Source: Pseudomonadota bacterium
GTDB lineage: Bacteria > Pseudomonadota > Gammaproteobacteria > Xanthomonadales > Rhodanobacteraceae
Length of the DNA: 64,000 nt
Assembly: GCA_023388255.1 (NCBI GenBank)
Contig: JAEWGO010000001.1
Span: 173,563 to 237,562, forward strand
Direction: 5' to 3'
This document shows positions 1 to 8,288 of this stretch, in pieces (position 1 is the stretch's first letter; each line of letters begins with the position of its first letter). The notes beneath the pieces were generated by a model. It made no database searches and was not told where the DNA came from. It saw only the letters and a program-made list of their open reading frames with translations. The position numbers and the translations under genes were made by a program.

Positions 1-348
1 GATCAGGCGGTTCGGGTTGCAGTCGCTGCCGATCGTGTCGACACCGTAGCCGAGCGCGTCCTCGCGCAGCAGGACGCCGTTGCGGAACACGAGCCGGCGC
101 ATCAGTTGGCGTGGACCGAAGTTGTAATACCAGACGTCGAACTGCACCGAACGCTGGCGTTCGAGCGGGCTATATGCGCCGAGCACCTCCACATTCGTGT
201 AACGGTCTGTCCAGTACGGATCGCCGCAGCGTTCGCGCACCTGGAAATCCTGCATGCCGTCGGTGGCGAGGCGGTTGCCGCAGCGCATCGCGAATGCACT
301 TGGGCTGGCGAAGAGAAGCAGGAGAATCGGCAGCAAATGACGGCGCAT
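1..348 (-). CDS. DUF2845 family secreted protein (partial, C-terminus cut by window edge)
   Basis: A reading frame of 116 codons runs from an ATG at 348 off the left edge with no stop. It opens with a signal peptide (MRRH, a run of leucines, then ASPSAFA). The mature part begins MRCGNRLATDG and continues to an RCGDP motif, the Cys-Gly/Arg-Cys-Gly pattern I associate with DUF2845 proteins, which are small exported proteins of unknown function in Proteobacteria. The second half (FDVWYYNFGPRQL, then VFRNG) also fits that family's strand pattern. It is transcribed leftwards, 67 bp downstream of the stop of the flavoreductase gene on the same strand, so co-transcription is possible. No function can be assigned. 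Confidence 0.7.
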   Translation of the reverse strand, partial: MRRHLLPILLLLFASPSAFAMRCGNRLATDGMQDFQVRERCGDPYWTDRYTNVEVLGAYSPLERQRSVQFDVWYYNFGPRQLMRRLVFRNGVLLREDALGYGVDTIGSDCNPNRLI

Positions 349-415
349 GGGTCCTCGCAAGCCGGTTGAATGGAGCGGTCCAGCATCGACCGCGCTTGTC
401 GACGCGAAGTTCGGG

Positions 416-1468
416 TTACAAGCCGTGAATCCCTGCGCGGCTGCCGAGGATCGCGGCGATCACCTCGGGCGCGTAATCGAACGAATCGTAATACAACCGT
501 TCTTCCGGCAATCCGGCCTGAACGAATACGCGGCGCCCGGCATCGATCATCGTCGGCGGCCCGCTCATGTAGACGTCGAAGCCGGACAGGTCCGCGTTGT
601 CTTCGAGCAGGGCCTCGTGCACGAGGCCGCTGCGCAATCCGTCGGCGGTTTCCATGTCGGAGATGACCGGCACGAAATGGAACCCCGGTACTTGGCGCTC
701 CCATGCTTCGGGCAGGCCGCGCAGGTACAGGTCGGCGGGATCGCGCGCGCCCCAGTACAAGGTCATCGGGCGCAAGCTGCCAAGATGCAGGAAGTGCTCG
801 ACCAGCGCCTTGATCGGCGCGAATCCGGTGCCGCCGGCCATCAGCAGCATGGGCCGCTCGCTGTCTTCACGCGGCACGAAGGTGCCGAGCGGCCCCTCGA
901 CGCGCAGGAGCGCGCCGGGCTTCATGTCATCGAACACGCGGGTGGTGAAGCCGCCGCCGCTGACGCGACGCACGTGCAGTTCGATCGTGTCGTCGTCGTG
1001 CGGGGCATTGGCAATCGAGAATGCACGACGCTTGCCGTCCGGCAGCAGCACGTCGAGGTACTGGCCTGGCAGGCGGCGCATGCGTTCGCCGCGCGCAGTG
1101 AGCAGCGTCAAGCGCGCGACGTCATGACCCAGCAGACTCTTGTCGATGAGTTTCAGCGTGAATACGCGGCGCGGGATGTCGGCGACCGAGGCGACTTCGC
1201 GCGCCGCGATCACGAGGTCGCTGCTCGGCACTGCCTGGCACAGCAGCACCTGGTGGTGAAGGCGTTCGTTGGCATCGAGCGCGCTAGGCGGGTTGCGCGG
1301 ATACGTGCATTCGCCCTCGACCAGCGTGGCCTTGCAACTGCCGCAGACACCGGCGAGGCAGGAGTACGGAAGCGCCAGCCTGGCGCGGCGCGCGGCTTCG
1401 AGAACGGTTTCGCCCGCGTCGACGCGGAAGCGCTTGCCGCTGGTCTGCAGGGTGATGAAGTGGGACAA
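416..1468 (-). CDS. 2Fe-2S ferredoxin/NAD(P)H-flavin oxidoreductase (CDP-6-deoxy-delta-3,4-glucoseen reductase-like)
   Basis: A 350-residue three-domain electron-transfer protein. Residues 1-90 are a plant-type ferredoxin with the cluster ligands C37, C42, C45 (in YSCLAGVCGSC) and C77. Residues 100-200 are an FAD domain with RAFSIANAP at 148-156. Residues 205-340 are an NAD(P) domain with AGGTGFAP at 211-218. This ferredoxin-first order matches the AscD/glucoseen-reductase-like enzymes common in Lysobacterales, which pass electrons from NAD(P)H through FAD to the 2Fe-2S centre; the physiological acceptor is unknown. No sugar-biosynthesis partner gene is nearby, so a dideoxysugar role is unlikely. 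The start is TTG; no ATG or GTG lies just upstream in frame. Confidence 0.85.
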   Translation of the reverse strand: MSHFITLQTSGKRFRVDAGETVLEAARRARLALPYSCLAGVCGSCKATLVEGECTYPRNPPSALDANERLHHQVLLCQAVPSSDLVIAAREVASVADIPRRVFTLKLIDKSLLGHDVARLTLLTARGERMRRLPGQYLDVLLPDGKRRAFSIANAPHDDDTIELHVRRVSGGGFTTRVFDDMKPGALLRVEGPLGTFVPREDSERPMLLMAGGTGFAPIKALVEHFLHLGSLRPMTLYWGARDPADLYLRGLPEAWERQVPGFHFVPVISDMETADGLRSGLVHEALLEDNADLSGFDVYMSGPPTMIDAGRRVFVQAGLPEERLYYDSFDYAPEVIAAILGSRAGIHGL

Positions 1469-1578
1469 GGGTCGCGGTCGCCGGAGAATCGCGTGATTGT
1501 ACGTAGGCGGCTGCCTTGCGGGCGACCCGTAACGGGCGAATCGCCTATAGTCGATGGCCCGTCTGCCGGTGCCGCATC

Positions 1579-2016
1579 ATGAGCCTCTGGAAACAAACCA
1601 CCGATCTCGATCGCATCAACGCGTGGAACCGCGGCTGCCTCGTCGAGCATCTCGGCATGCAGATTACCGAGGTCGGCGACGACTACCTGCGAGGCACGAT
1701 GCCGGTCGATGGGCGCACGAAGCAGCCGTTCGGCCTGCTGCATGGCGGGGCCTCGGTAGCGCTGGCCGAATCGCTTGGCAGCCTCGCCGGCAACCTGTGC
1801 ATCGAGGCGGGCGAAATGGCGGTCGGACTCGACATCAACGCGAATCACGTGCGCGCCGTCACCGAAGGGTTTGTCACCGGCACCGCCCGCGCGCTGCACG
1901 TCGGCCGCACCACGCAGGTGTGGGAGATTCGTATCGAGGACGAGCGCGCGCGGCTGGTGTGCATTTCGCGTCTGACGCTCGCGGTAGTGCCGCGAGCAAC
2001 GCCGAAGGCGGTATGA
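1579..2016 (+). CDS. Hotdog-fold acyl-CoA thioesterase, YdiI/MenI-like
   Basis: A 145-residue single-domain hotdog protein. The central signature QPFGLLHGGASVALAESLGS, followed by an INANHVR segment, is close to E. coli YdiI (MenI), which hydrolyses 1,4-dihydroxy-2-naphthoyl-CoA and other aryl- or acyl-CoAs. The catalytic acidic residue is in the AES part of the signature. I chose the ATG at 1579 (MSLWKQTTDLDRINAW) because it aligns with the start of that family; an in-frame upstream start would add about 21 basic residues unlike the family. No menaquinone genes are present, so it is better seen as a general PaaI-type thioesterase. Its stop overlaps the next start (ATGA), so it is probably translationally coupled to the kinase gene. 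Confidence 0.9.
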   Translation: MSLWKQTTDLDRINAWNRGCLVEHLGMQITEVGDDYLRGTMPVDGRTKQPFGLLHGGASVALAESLGSLAGNLCIEAGEMAVGLDINANHVRAVTEGFVTGTARALHVGRTTQVWEIRIEDERARLVCISRLTLAVVPRATPKAV

Positions 2017-2969
2017 GCGTGAGCACAGGCGCGCCCTACGACGCGCTCTCGCCGGACCTCGTACTCGATGCGGTCGAAGCGGCCGGCTTCATGACCGATG
2101 GCCGCCTGCTCGCGCTGGCCAGTTACGAGAATCGCGTTTATCAGGTGGGCATCGAGGACGCGCAGCCGCTGGTCGCCAAGTTCTACCGCCCGGAGCGTTG
2201 GAGCAATGCGGCGATCGCCGAGGAACATGCGTTCGCGCTCGAGCTTGCCGGGGCGGAATTGCCGATGGTCGCGCCGCTGCGAATCGACGGCGAGACACTG
2301 CTCGAACACGAAGGTTTCCGCTACGCGCTGTATCCGCGTCGAGGCGGGCGAGCGCCGGAACTCGAATCGGTCGACAACCTGCAATGGATGGGCCGATTGC
2401 TCGCGCGCATGCACGGCGTCGGCGCGCGTGCGCGCTTCCGCGAACGTGGCGCGATCGATACCGACACGTTCATTCGTGTTGCCTCACGCGCAGTGCTCGC
2501 CTCCGGCCTGCTTCCGGAGCGTCTCGAAGCGACCTATCGCGCACGCACCGACGAGCTCGCGTCGATCATCGACGCGCGTTTCGCCGCGGCCGAACCTGCG
2601 TGCATCCGCCTGCACGGTGACTGTCACGGCGGCAACGTGCTGTGGACCGATTCCGGCCCGCACTTCGTCGACCTCGACGATGCGCGCATGGGCCCGACCG
2701 TGCAGGACCTGTGGATGCTCGCGCCGTCGCAACGCGCTCTCGATGCGTTGCTCGAAGGCTATGCCGAGTTCCGCGATTTCGACTTCGGCGAGCTGTGCCT
2801 GATCGAGCCGCTGCGCCTGATGCGCCAGGTCCACTGGGCCGGCTGGGTCGCCGCGCGCTGGCATGATCCGGCGTTTCCGCGCGCATTCGCCTACGTCGGC
2901 GAGGCGCGCTGGTGGGAACAGCATCTGAACGACCTGGCCGAGGCGCAGGCACACTTGGGCGAGGACTGA
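2013..2969 (+). CDS. srkA: Stress response serine/threonine kinase SrkA (RdoA/YihE)
   Basis: A 318-residue protein kinase-like fold of the aminoglycoside phosphotransferase superfamily. The Brenner-type catalytic motif LHGDCHGGNVLW lies near residue 205, and the metal-binding FVDLDDARMGP follows about 14 residues later. Early in the protein come the SYENRVYQV and LVAKFYRPERWS segments characteristic of E. coli SrkA (328 aa), a cytoplasmic kinase that phosphorylates proteins and limits programmed death under stress; in E. coli it belongs to the Cpx regulon and neighbours dsbA, which is not seen here. The start ATG overlaps the thioesterase stop codon by 4 nt, implying one operon. Confidence 0.92.
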   Translation: MSVSTGAPYDALSPDLVLDAVEAAGFMTDGRLLALASYENRVYQVGIEDAQPLVAKFYRPERWSNAAIAEEHAFALELAGAELPMVAPLRIDGETLLEHEGFRYALYPRRGGRAPELESVDNLQWMGRLLARMHGVGARARFRERGAIDTDTFIRVASRAVLASGLLPERLEATYRARTDELASIIDARFAAAEPACIRLHGDCHGGNVLWTDSGPHFVDLDDARMGPTVQDLWMLAPSQRALDALLEGYAEFRDFDFGELCLIEPLRLMRQVHWAGWVAARWHDPAFPRAFAYVGEARWWEQHLNDLAEAQAHLGED

Positions 2970-3040
2970 TCCCGCCTGGCAGCTGGAGCGTTGGCGAATC
3001 GCAGGTTTTCGATTCCGCTCCCACGCGGTAGTGTCGTTCC

Positions 3041-4672
3041 ATGCAATCGATCGAAGTCGTCCTGACCATGCTGCTGCTGGTCCTTGCCAGCGGCTACATC
3101 GTGCGCATGCTGCCGTTCTCGCTGCCCTTGCCGCTGGTGCAGATCGCGCTGGGCGCCGGTGTTGCGGCGGTGTTGCACCGCGGCGTGCGACTCGATCCCG
3201 AAATCTTCTTCCTGCTGTTCCTGCCGCCGCTGTTGTTCCTCGATGGCTGGCGCATCCCGAAAGAAGGCCTGTTCCGCGACGCGCGCGCGATCCTGCAGCT
3301 TGCGCTCGGGCTGGTCGTGTTCACGGTGTTGGGCGCCGGCTTCCTGATCCATTGGCTGATTCCAGCGATGCCGCTGGCCGTCGCGTTCGCGCTGGCCGCG
3401 ATCGTCTCGCCGACCGATCCGGTAGCGGTGTCATCGATCGCTGCGCGCGTGCCGATCCCGCGTCGCCTGATGCACATCCTCGAAGGCGAATCGCTGCTCA
3501 ACGATGCATCCGGACTGGTCTGCTTCCGCTTTGCGGTCGCCGCGGTGATGACCGGCCAGTTCTCGGCCGCGTCGGCATCGCTGACATTCCTGTGGCTCGC
3601 GGTGGGCGGCGTCGGCATCGGCGCGGCCGTCACCTTCGGCATCAGCCGCGGCCATGTCTGGATCACGCGCAGGTTCGGTCAGGATGCCGGTGCGCCGATC
3701 CTGATCAGCCTGCTGACGCCGTTCGGCGCGTATCTGGCGGCCGAGCATCTCGGCGCATCCGGCATCATCGCCGCGGTCGCGGCCGGCATTTCGATGAGTT
3801 ACGTCGAATTGAGCGGCAGCGCGCTCGCGGCCACGCGCGTCCAGCGTGCGGCGGTGTGGGATTCGGTGCACTTCGCCTTGAACGGTATCGTGTTCGTGCT
3901 GCTTGGCGAACAATTGCCGGGCATACTCGCCGGCGCGGTCGCGTCGGTCGAGCAGGCCGGCCACGTCAATCCGTGGTGGCTGGCGGTGTATGCGCTTGCG
4001 ATCAATGTCGGCCTCGCGCTGCTGCGCTTCGCATGGGTGTTGGTGTCGCTGCGCGTGAGCCTGTTTGCGGCGCGTCGTCGCGGCCAGTCCATGGCGCCGC
4101 CGAGCTGGCGGCTGATCGTGGCAACTTCACTGGCAGGCGTGCGCGGTGCGATCACCCTGGCCGGCGTGCTCACCTTGCCGCTGCTGCTGCCGGACGGCCA
4201 TGCTTTTCCGGCGCGCGACCTGGCGATCTTCCTTGCCACTGCGGTGATCCTGCTGTCGCTGCTGGTCGCCAGCATCGGGTTGCCGCGCCTGCTGGTCGGG
4301 CTCGAAATCCCGCCGGAGCCGGAAGCCGCACGCGAGGAGAATCTGGCCCGTCGCGACGCCGCGAAGACGGCAATCACGGCGATCGAACGCGCCCAGAAGC
4401 AGCTGCCGCTGGCATCCGAAGAGCCCGAGGTCTACGCCAACGCGGCGGTGCGCGTGATGGCCTTGTACCAACGAAGGCTCGGCGACGACGGCACCGGCAT
4501 CGACGCCGATGCGTTGCGCAAGGCCGATGCCGCGGAGCGTGTGCTGCGCGTTGCCGGCCTGCGCGCCGAACGCGAGGCGATCTTCGCACTGGCGCGCCAC
4601 CATCGCATCTCCGACGATATCGCGCGCAAGCTGGTGCGCGAGATCGACCTTATCGAGGCGCGCTACAGCTGA
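3041..4672 (+). CDS. CPA1-family Na+/H+ antiporter
   Basis: A 543-residue polytopic membrane protein with about 12 hydrophobic segments over residues 1-420 and a hydrophilic, charge-rich C-terminal tail of about 120 residues. Family signatures are PTDPVAVSSI in TM5 and GESLLNDASGLV in TM6; the Asp residues of these segments are the cation-coupling sites in NhaP/NHE-type exchangers. LFLPPLLFLDGW is also characteristic of this family. The expected role is electroneutral exchange of Na+ (or K+) for H+ at the inner membrane, giving pH and salt homeostasis. The gene starts 71 bp after srkA on the same strand and may be read through from it. Confidence 0.9.
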   Translation: MQSIEVVLTMLLLVLASGYIVRMLPFSLPLPLVQIALGAGVAAVLHRGVRLDPEIFFLLFLPPLLFLDGWRIPKEGLFRDARAILQLALGLVVFTVLGAGFLIHWLIPAMPLAVAFALAAIVSPTDPVAVSSIAARVPIPRRLMHILEGESLLNDASGLVCFRFAVAAVMTGQFSAASASLTFLWLAVGGVGIGAAVTFGISRGHVWITRRFGQDAGAPILISLLTPFGAYLAAEHLGASGIIAAVAAGISMSYVELSGSALAATRVQRAAVWDSVHFALNGIVFVLLGEQLPGILAGAVASVEQAGHVNPWWLAVYALAINVGLALLRFAWVLVSLRVSLFAARRRGQSMAPPSWRLIVATSLAGVRGAITLAGVLTLPLLLPDGHAFPARDLAIFLATAVILLSLLVASIGLPRLLVGLEIPPEPEAAREENLARRDAAKTAITAIERAQKQLPLASEEPEVYANAAVRVMALYQRRLGDDGTGIDADALRKADAAERVLRVAGLRAEREAIFALARHHRISDDIARKLVREIDLIEARYS

Positions 4673-4716
4673 CGGCGTTGGGGCGGAATGCGGCGGCGCA
4701 CCAGACTTCCGCTACC

Positions 4717-5529
4717 ATGGCGCGCATGAGCCGCGCCGCCGACATGCCCACCGCCATCGTTCCCCATGACCGCCTGCGTCCGCTGCGCTACGCGTTGCGC
4801 ATACCGCAACTGCTGTTGCACGCGTTGATCGCGGCTCCGCTTGCGCTGCTCGCATTGAACCCCGTGGCTGCGCGTGTCCGCGTCGGCGACACCACGTTCG
4901 AGAAGGCAATGATCCGCTGGTGGTCGGGCCGGCTGGTGCGCATCTTCGGTTTCCGTCTGCGCCGCTTCGGCGAACCGCTGCCGGGCGCGGTGCTGTACGT
5001 GGCGAACCACATCTCCTGGCTCGACATCGAATTGATGCACAGCCAGCGCCCGGTCAGTTTCGTCGCCAAGAGCGAGATCGCCGGCTGGCCGTTTGTCGGC
5101 TGGCTGGCGTCGCGTGCCGGCACGATCTTCCATCGTCGCGGCAGCACCGATTCGCTGAATGTCGTGATGGGCCGCGTAGTCGATCGCTTGCGTTCAGGCG
5201 TGCCGGTCGGTGTATTCCCGGAAGGTGGCAGTGGCCATGGCGACAAGGTTGGCACCTTCCACGCGCGCATCTTCCAGACCGCACTCGATGCCGACGTGCC
5301 GGTGCAACCGGTTGCGCTGCGTTACGGCACGCACGGAACGCAGGACCCGCGCGTGCCGTTCGGCGTGAAGGAAAGCTTCTTCGGTAACGTCCTGCGCATC
5401 CTCGGCGGCCCGCCGATGGATGCCGAGGTGCATTTTCTCGAACCGGTGCCGGCGACGCCGGATGCGCGTCGCCGCATGGCCGAGGAGAGCCGTGCGCGCA
5501 TCGTGCGCCTGCTTGGTTATGGCGACTGA
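4717..5529 (+). CDS. 1-acyl-sn-glycerol-3-phosphate acyltransferase (PlsC-like)
   Basis: About 270 residues with one N-terminal hydrophobic segment (PQLLLHALIAAPLALLAL) and a PlsC-type acyltransferase domain. The catalytic HX4D box reads NHISWLD, and the glycerophosphate-binding box reads FPEGGS. The reaction would be acyl transfer to lysophosphatidic acid or a similar lysolipid (for example lyso-ornithine lipid, as in OlsA) at the inner membrane. Two in-frame ATGs lie close together (4717 and 4726), and neither has a strong ribosome-binding site; the first is used here. The 3' end overlaps the next gene by 11 nt. Confidence 0.88.
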   Translation: MARMSRAADMPTAIVPHDRLRPLRYALRIPQLLLHALIAAPLALLALNPVAARVRVGDTTFEKAMIRWWSGRLVRIFGFRLRRFGEPLPGAVLYVANHISWLDIELMHSQRPVSFVAKSEIAGWPFVGWLASRAGTIFHRRGSTDSLNVVMGRVVDRLRSGVPVGVFPEGGSGHGDKVGTFHARIFQTALDADVPVQPVALRYGTHGTQDPRVPFGVKESFFGNVLRILGGPPMDAEVHFLEPVPATPDARRRMAEESRARIVRLLGYGD

Positions 5530-6544
5530 CGTGTCCCAGGCGCCGGTGTGCGGGGCGGATTTCCAGCCGGCGCGGCTGCTGCGCAATCCGCATCTGCAAT
5601 CGGTGCTGGCGTCGAGCGGTCTGCGTCGCTGGTTGTCGGCGAGCCGGCGCCGCGAGATCGAGCAGGGATCGACCGGCCACGTGATCGACTGCGGCGACGG
5701 TGTGCGCCTGCAGGGTTACCACACGGCGCAGCGCGCGCTGGCCGCACCGCGCGGGCTGGTCGTGCTGCTGCACGGCTGGGAGGGCAGCGTGCGTTCGGCT
5801 TACGTCGTCAACACCGGCGCTCGCCTGCTGCGCGAAGGCTTCGACGTGTTCCGTCTGAACTTCCGCGACCACGGCGACACGCACCATCTCAATCGCGATC
5901 TGTTCCATTCCTGCCGCATCGACGAGGTCGTCGGCGCGGTGCGCGTGGCGCAACAGCAGTTCGCGCGCGGACCACTGGCGATCGCGGGGTTTTCGCTTGG
6001 CGGCAATTTCGCGTTGCGCGTCGCGCTGCGCGCCCCCGAGGCCGGAATCGACTTGGCCTACGCGTTGGCCGTGTGCCCGGTCATCAGCCCGGCCGCCGGC
6101 CTGTTCGGGCTCGAATCCGGGCCGTGGATCTACCAGCGCTATTTCCTGCACAAGTGGCGCAGTTCGTTGCGCCGCAAGCAGGCGTTGTTCCCGGACGTGG
6201 ACTGGTTCGACACCGATGAGCTCGCCAGCGACCTGCGTGGCCTGACCCGTGCGTTGGTGCTTCGCCATACCGATTTCGGTTCGCTGGAAAACTATCTCGA
6301 AGGCTATTCGATCGCCGGCGACCGCTTGCGTCGCCTTGCGATGCCGGCGACGATCCTGACGGCCGAAGACGACCCGGTGATTCCGGTCGCCGACTTCCGC
6401 GCGCTCGACTTGCCGCCGCAGGTCGAACTCGACATCGCCGCGCACGGCGGCCATTGCGGCTTCATCCGCAACGCGGCGCTGCGCAGTTTCACCGAGGACT
6501 ACATCGCCGAGCGCATGCTGGCGCGGCTCGGCAGCGCCGCCTAG
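5519..6544 (+). CDS. Alpha/beta hydrolase, YheT family
   Basis: A 341-residue alpha/beta hydrolase. The early segment PARLLRNPHLQSVLAS is the YheT-family hallmark. The oxyanion/HG region is VVLLHGWEGS, the nucleophile elbow is GFSLGGN (Ser), and the acid and histidine are likely in AEDDPVIP and HGGHCGF near the C-terminus. Length matches E. coli YheT (about 340 aa), a cytoplasmic esterase of poorly known substrate. The start ATG lies inside the end of the acyltransferase gene (11-nt overlap), so the two are probably co-translated; a lipid-ester substrate is a reasonable guess from that context only. Confidence 0.88.
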   Translation: MATDVSQAPVCGADFQPARLLRNPHLQSVLASSGLRRWLSASRRREIEQGSTGHVIDCGDGVRLQGYHTAQRALAAPRGLVVLLHGWEGSVRSAYVVNTGARLLREGFDVFRLNFRDHGDTHHLNRDLFHSCRIDEVVGAVRVAQQQFARGPLAIAGFSLGGNFALRVALRAPEAGIDLAYALAVCPVISPAAGLFGLESGPWIYQRYFLHKWRSSLRRKQALFPDVDWFDTDELASDLRGLTRALVLRHTDFGSLENYLEGYSIAGDRLRRLAMPATILTAEDDPVIPVADFRALDLPPQVELDIAAHGGHCGFIRNAALRSFTEDYIAERMLARLGSAA

Positions 6545-6619
6545 GGAATCCCGAAGAGGCCATTCCTGCCGCGCACCGCCGCGGCAACCGCATGCTTCGG
6601 ATTGACGGATCCGACAGGA

Positions 6620-8098
6620 TCAATCCGCCGACACCGTGCGCTCGCGTGCCCATTCGCGCAATGCGTTGACGCGTTCGGCCATCAGCACCGACAGCGGGCG
6701 CGTGGCGTGCAGCTCGGCGAGCAGTTGCGCCTGCGTCGGCGGCGACTTGCCGGCGACCGCGGCATACAGCGCGGCGACCACGGCCTGCTCGATCTCGGCG
6801 CCGGAACAGCCGTTGCTGGCGTCGGCGAGTGCGGCGAGGTCGTAGTCGGATTCGTGCAGGTCGCGCAGCGTGAGGTGCAGGCGGAAGATCTCGGCGCGCG
6901 TAGCCGCATCCGGCAGGTCGACGAAGAACACTTCGTCGAAGCGGCCCTTGCGCAGCAGTTCCGCTGGCAACGCCTGCACGTCGTTGGCGGTCGCGACGAG
7001 GAATACCGGCGCCTTGCGTTCGGCCATCCACGTGAGCAGGTAGCCGAGCACGCGGCGCGACACCCCGTCGTCGGAACCGGTGGTCGCGAGCGCTTTCTCG
7101 ATCTCGTCGATCCACAGCACGCAGGGCGCGAGCAGTTCGGCGTTCTTCAGTGCGTCGCGCAGGTTGCGTTCGGTTTCGCCGTGGTACTTGTTGTAGAGCG
7201 TGCCGATGTCGAGCCGCAGCAATGGCACCGCGAAGCCGCCGGCGGTCGCCTTCGCTGCGAGGCTTTTGCCGCAACCCTGCACGCCGAGCAGCAACATGCC
7301 CTTGGGTGGATCGAGCTTGAGCGCGGTCTTCTCGCCGAGAAAGGCGGCCTTGCGCTGGGCGATCCATTGCTTCAGACGCGCAAGTCCGGCGACCTGGGTG
7401 AATTGCGCGGTGTCGTATTCGAAATGCAGCAGGCCGTCGCGGTCGAGCAACGCGTACTTCGCGCGCGCCAGTTCCGGCAGATCGGCGGCGGTGAGGGCGC
7501 CGTCGTCATGGATCAGCTTGCGCACGATGCGGCGGGCGTCCTCGAAATCCAGCCCCTTGAGGTTGCGCACGATCGCGCGCGCGGCGTCCGCATCGACGAC
7601 GACCCGGCGGCCGTCGTGCTCGCGCGAGTAGTTGAAGGCTTCCGCGCGCAGCAGATCGGCCAGCGCATTCGCATCCGGCGGCGCGAATTCGAAGCGCGTC
7701 GCCGCGGCCGCGAGCTCGGGCGGCAGTTCGTAGCCGGCGCCGACCAACACCAGCGTGTGCTCGGCACACTCGAGCCGCTGCACGATCTCGCGCAGCAGGC
7801 GCAAGGTCATCGGATAGCGCAGATACGGCTGGAAATCGAGCAGCAGATAGATGCCCGGCGTGCGTTGTTGCTTGAGCGCGTGCAGCATCATGCTGGCGTC
7901 GGGCGGCGTGTCCTCGTCGTCGGCGTCGAGGTCGAGACGCTTGAGGCCATCGGTGATGCTCCAGCGATAGAGCGGGCGCAGCGCCTGCGCGATCGCATGG
8001 CGGAAACCCTCGATCACGCGACCTTCGGCGGCGGAGTCGACGAGCAGCAGCGGCGTGCGCGCACGCAGCAGGGTAACGAGATCCTGGTTGGCGGGCAC
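6620..8098 (-). CDS. AAA+ ATPase, Ycf46-like
   Basis: A 492-residue AAA+ protein. The N-terminal half (about 1-230) is a degenerate or accessory AAA-like region beginning [16 protein letters not shown]. The C-terminal half carries Walker A GVQGCGKS, Walker [10 protein letters not shown], sensor 1 VATAND and an arginine-rich [13 protein letters not shown] segment. The order and the opening [13 protein letters not shown] resemble the Ycf46 family, which is linked in cyanobacteria to inorganic carbon use and is of unknown role in other bacteria. The start is GTG at 8098. It is convergent with the YheT hydrolase and stands alone, with no obvious partner; a possible hairpin (arms 6598-6605 and 6620-6627) overlaps its stop. 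Confidence 0.82.
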   Translation of the reverse strand: MPANQDLVTLLRARTPLLLVDSAAEGRVIEGFRHAIAQALRPLYRWSITDGLKRLDLDADDEDTPPDASMMLHALKQQRTPGIYLLLDFQPYLRYPMTLRLLREIVQRLECAEHTLVLVGAGYELPPELAAAATRFEFAPPDANALADLLRAEAFNYSREHDGRRVVVDADAARAIVRNLKGLDFEDARRIVRKLIHDDGALTAADLPELARAKYALLDRDGLLHFEYDTAQFTQVAGLARLKQWIAQRKAAFLGEKTALKLDPPKGMLLLGVQGCGKSLAAKATAGGFAVPLLRLDIGTLYNKYHGETERNLRDALKNAELLAPCVLWIDEIEKALATTGSDDGVSRRVLGYLLTWMAERKAPVFLVATANDVQALPAELLRKGRFDEVFFVDLPDAATRAEIFRLHLTLRDLHESDYDLAALADASNGCSGAEIEQAVVAALYAAVAGKSPPTQAQLLAELHATRPLSVLMAERVNALREWARERTVSAD

Positions 8099-8288
8099 GA
8101 GGTCGGGTGGTCGGCTGGGACGAAAAGGGGCGCCGCGGGTCGGCGCGGGCGCGCAAGCCTAGCACGCCGGCATCAGGCATAATTTCGTGCACCTGCCGCG
8201 CGCAATGCGGTACCCCGGGTTGCTTGCATCGCCCGGACTCCGTCCGGCGCTGGCACCTCCCATTCCTCCGCATCCGTCCAATTCCCAC

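Noticed and set aside
3031..5529. An 832-codon frame spanning the antiporter and acyltransferase genes
   Set aside because: Most of it is out of frame with the antiporter; only its last third coincides with the acyltransferase, which has its own start.
6598..6627. Inverted repeat CGGATTGA/TCAATCCG as a terminator between convergent genes
   Set aside because: It overlaps the stop of the AAA+ gene, has a long interrupted loop and no T-tract; kept only as a remark.
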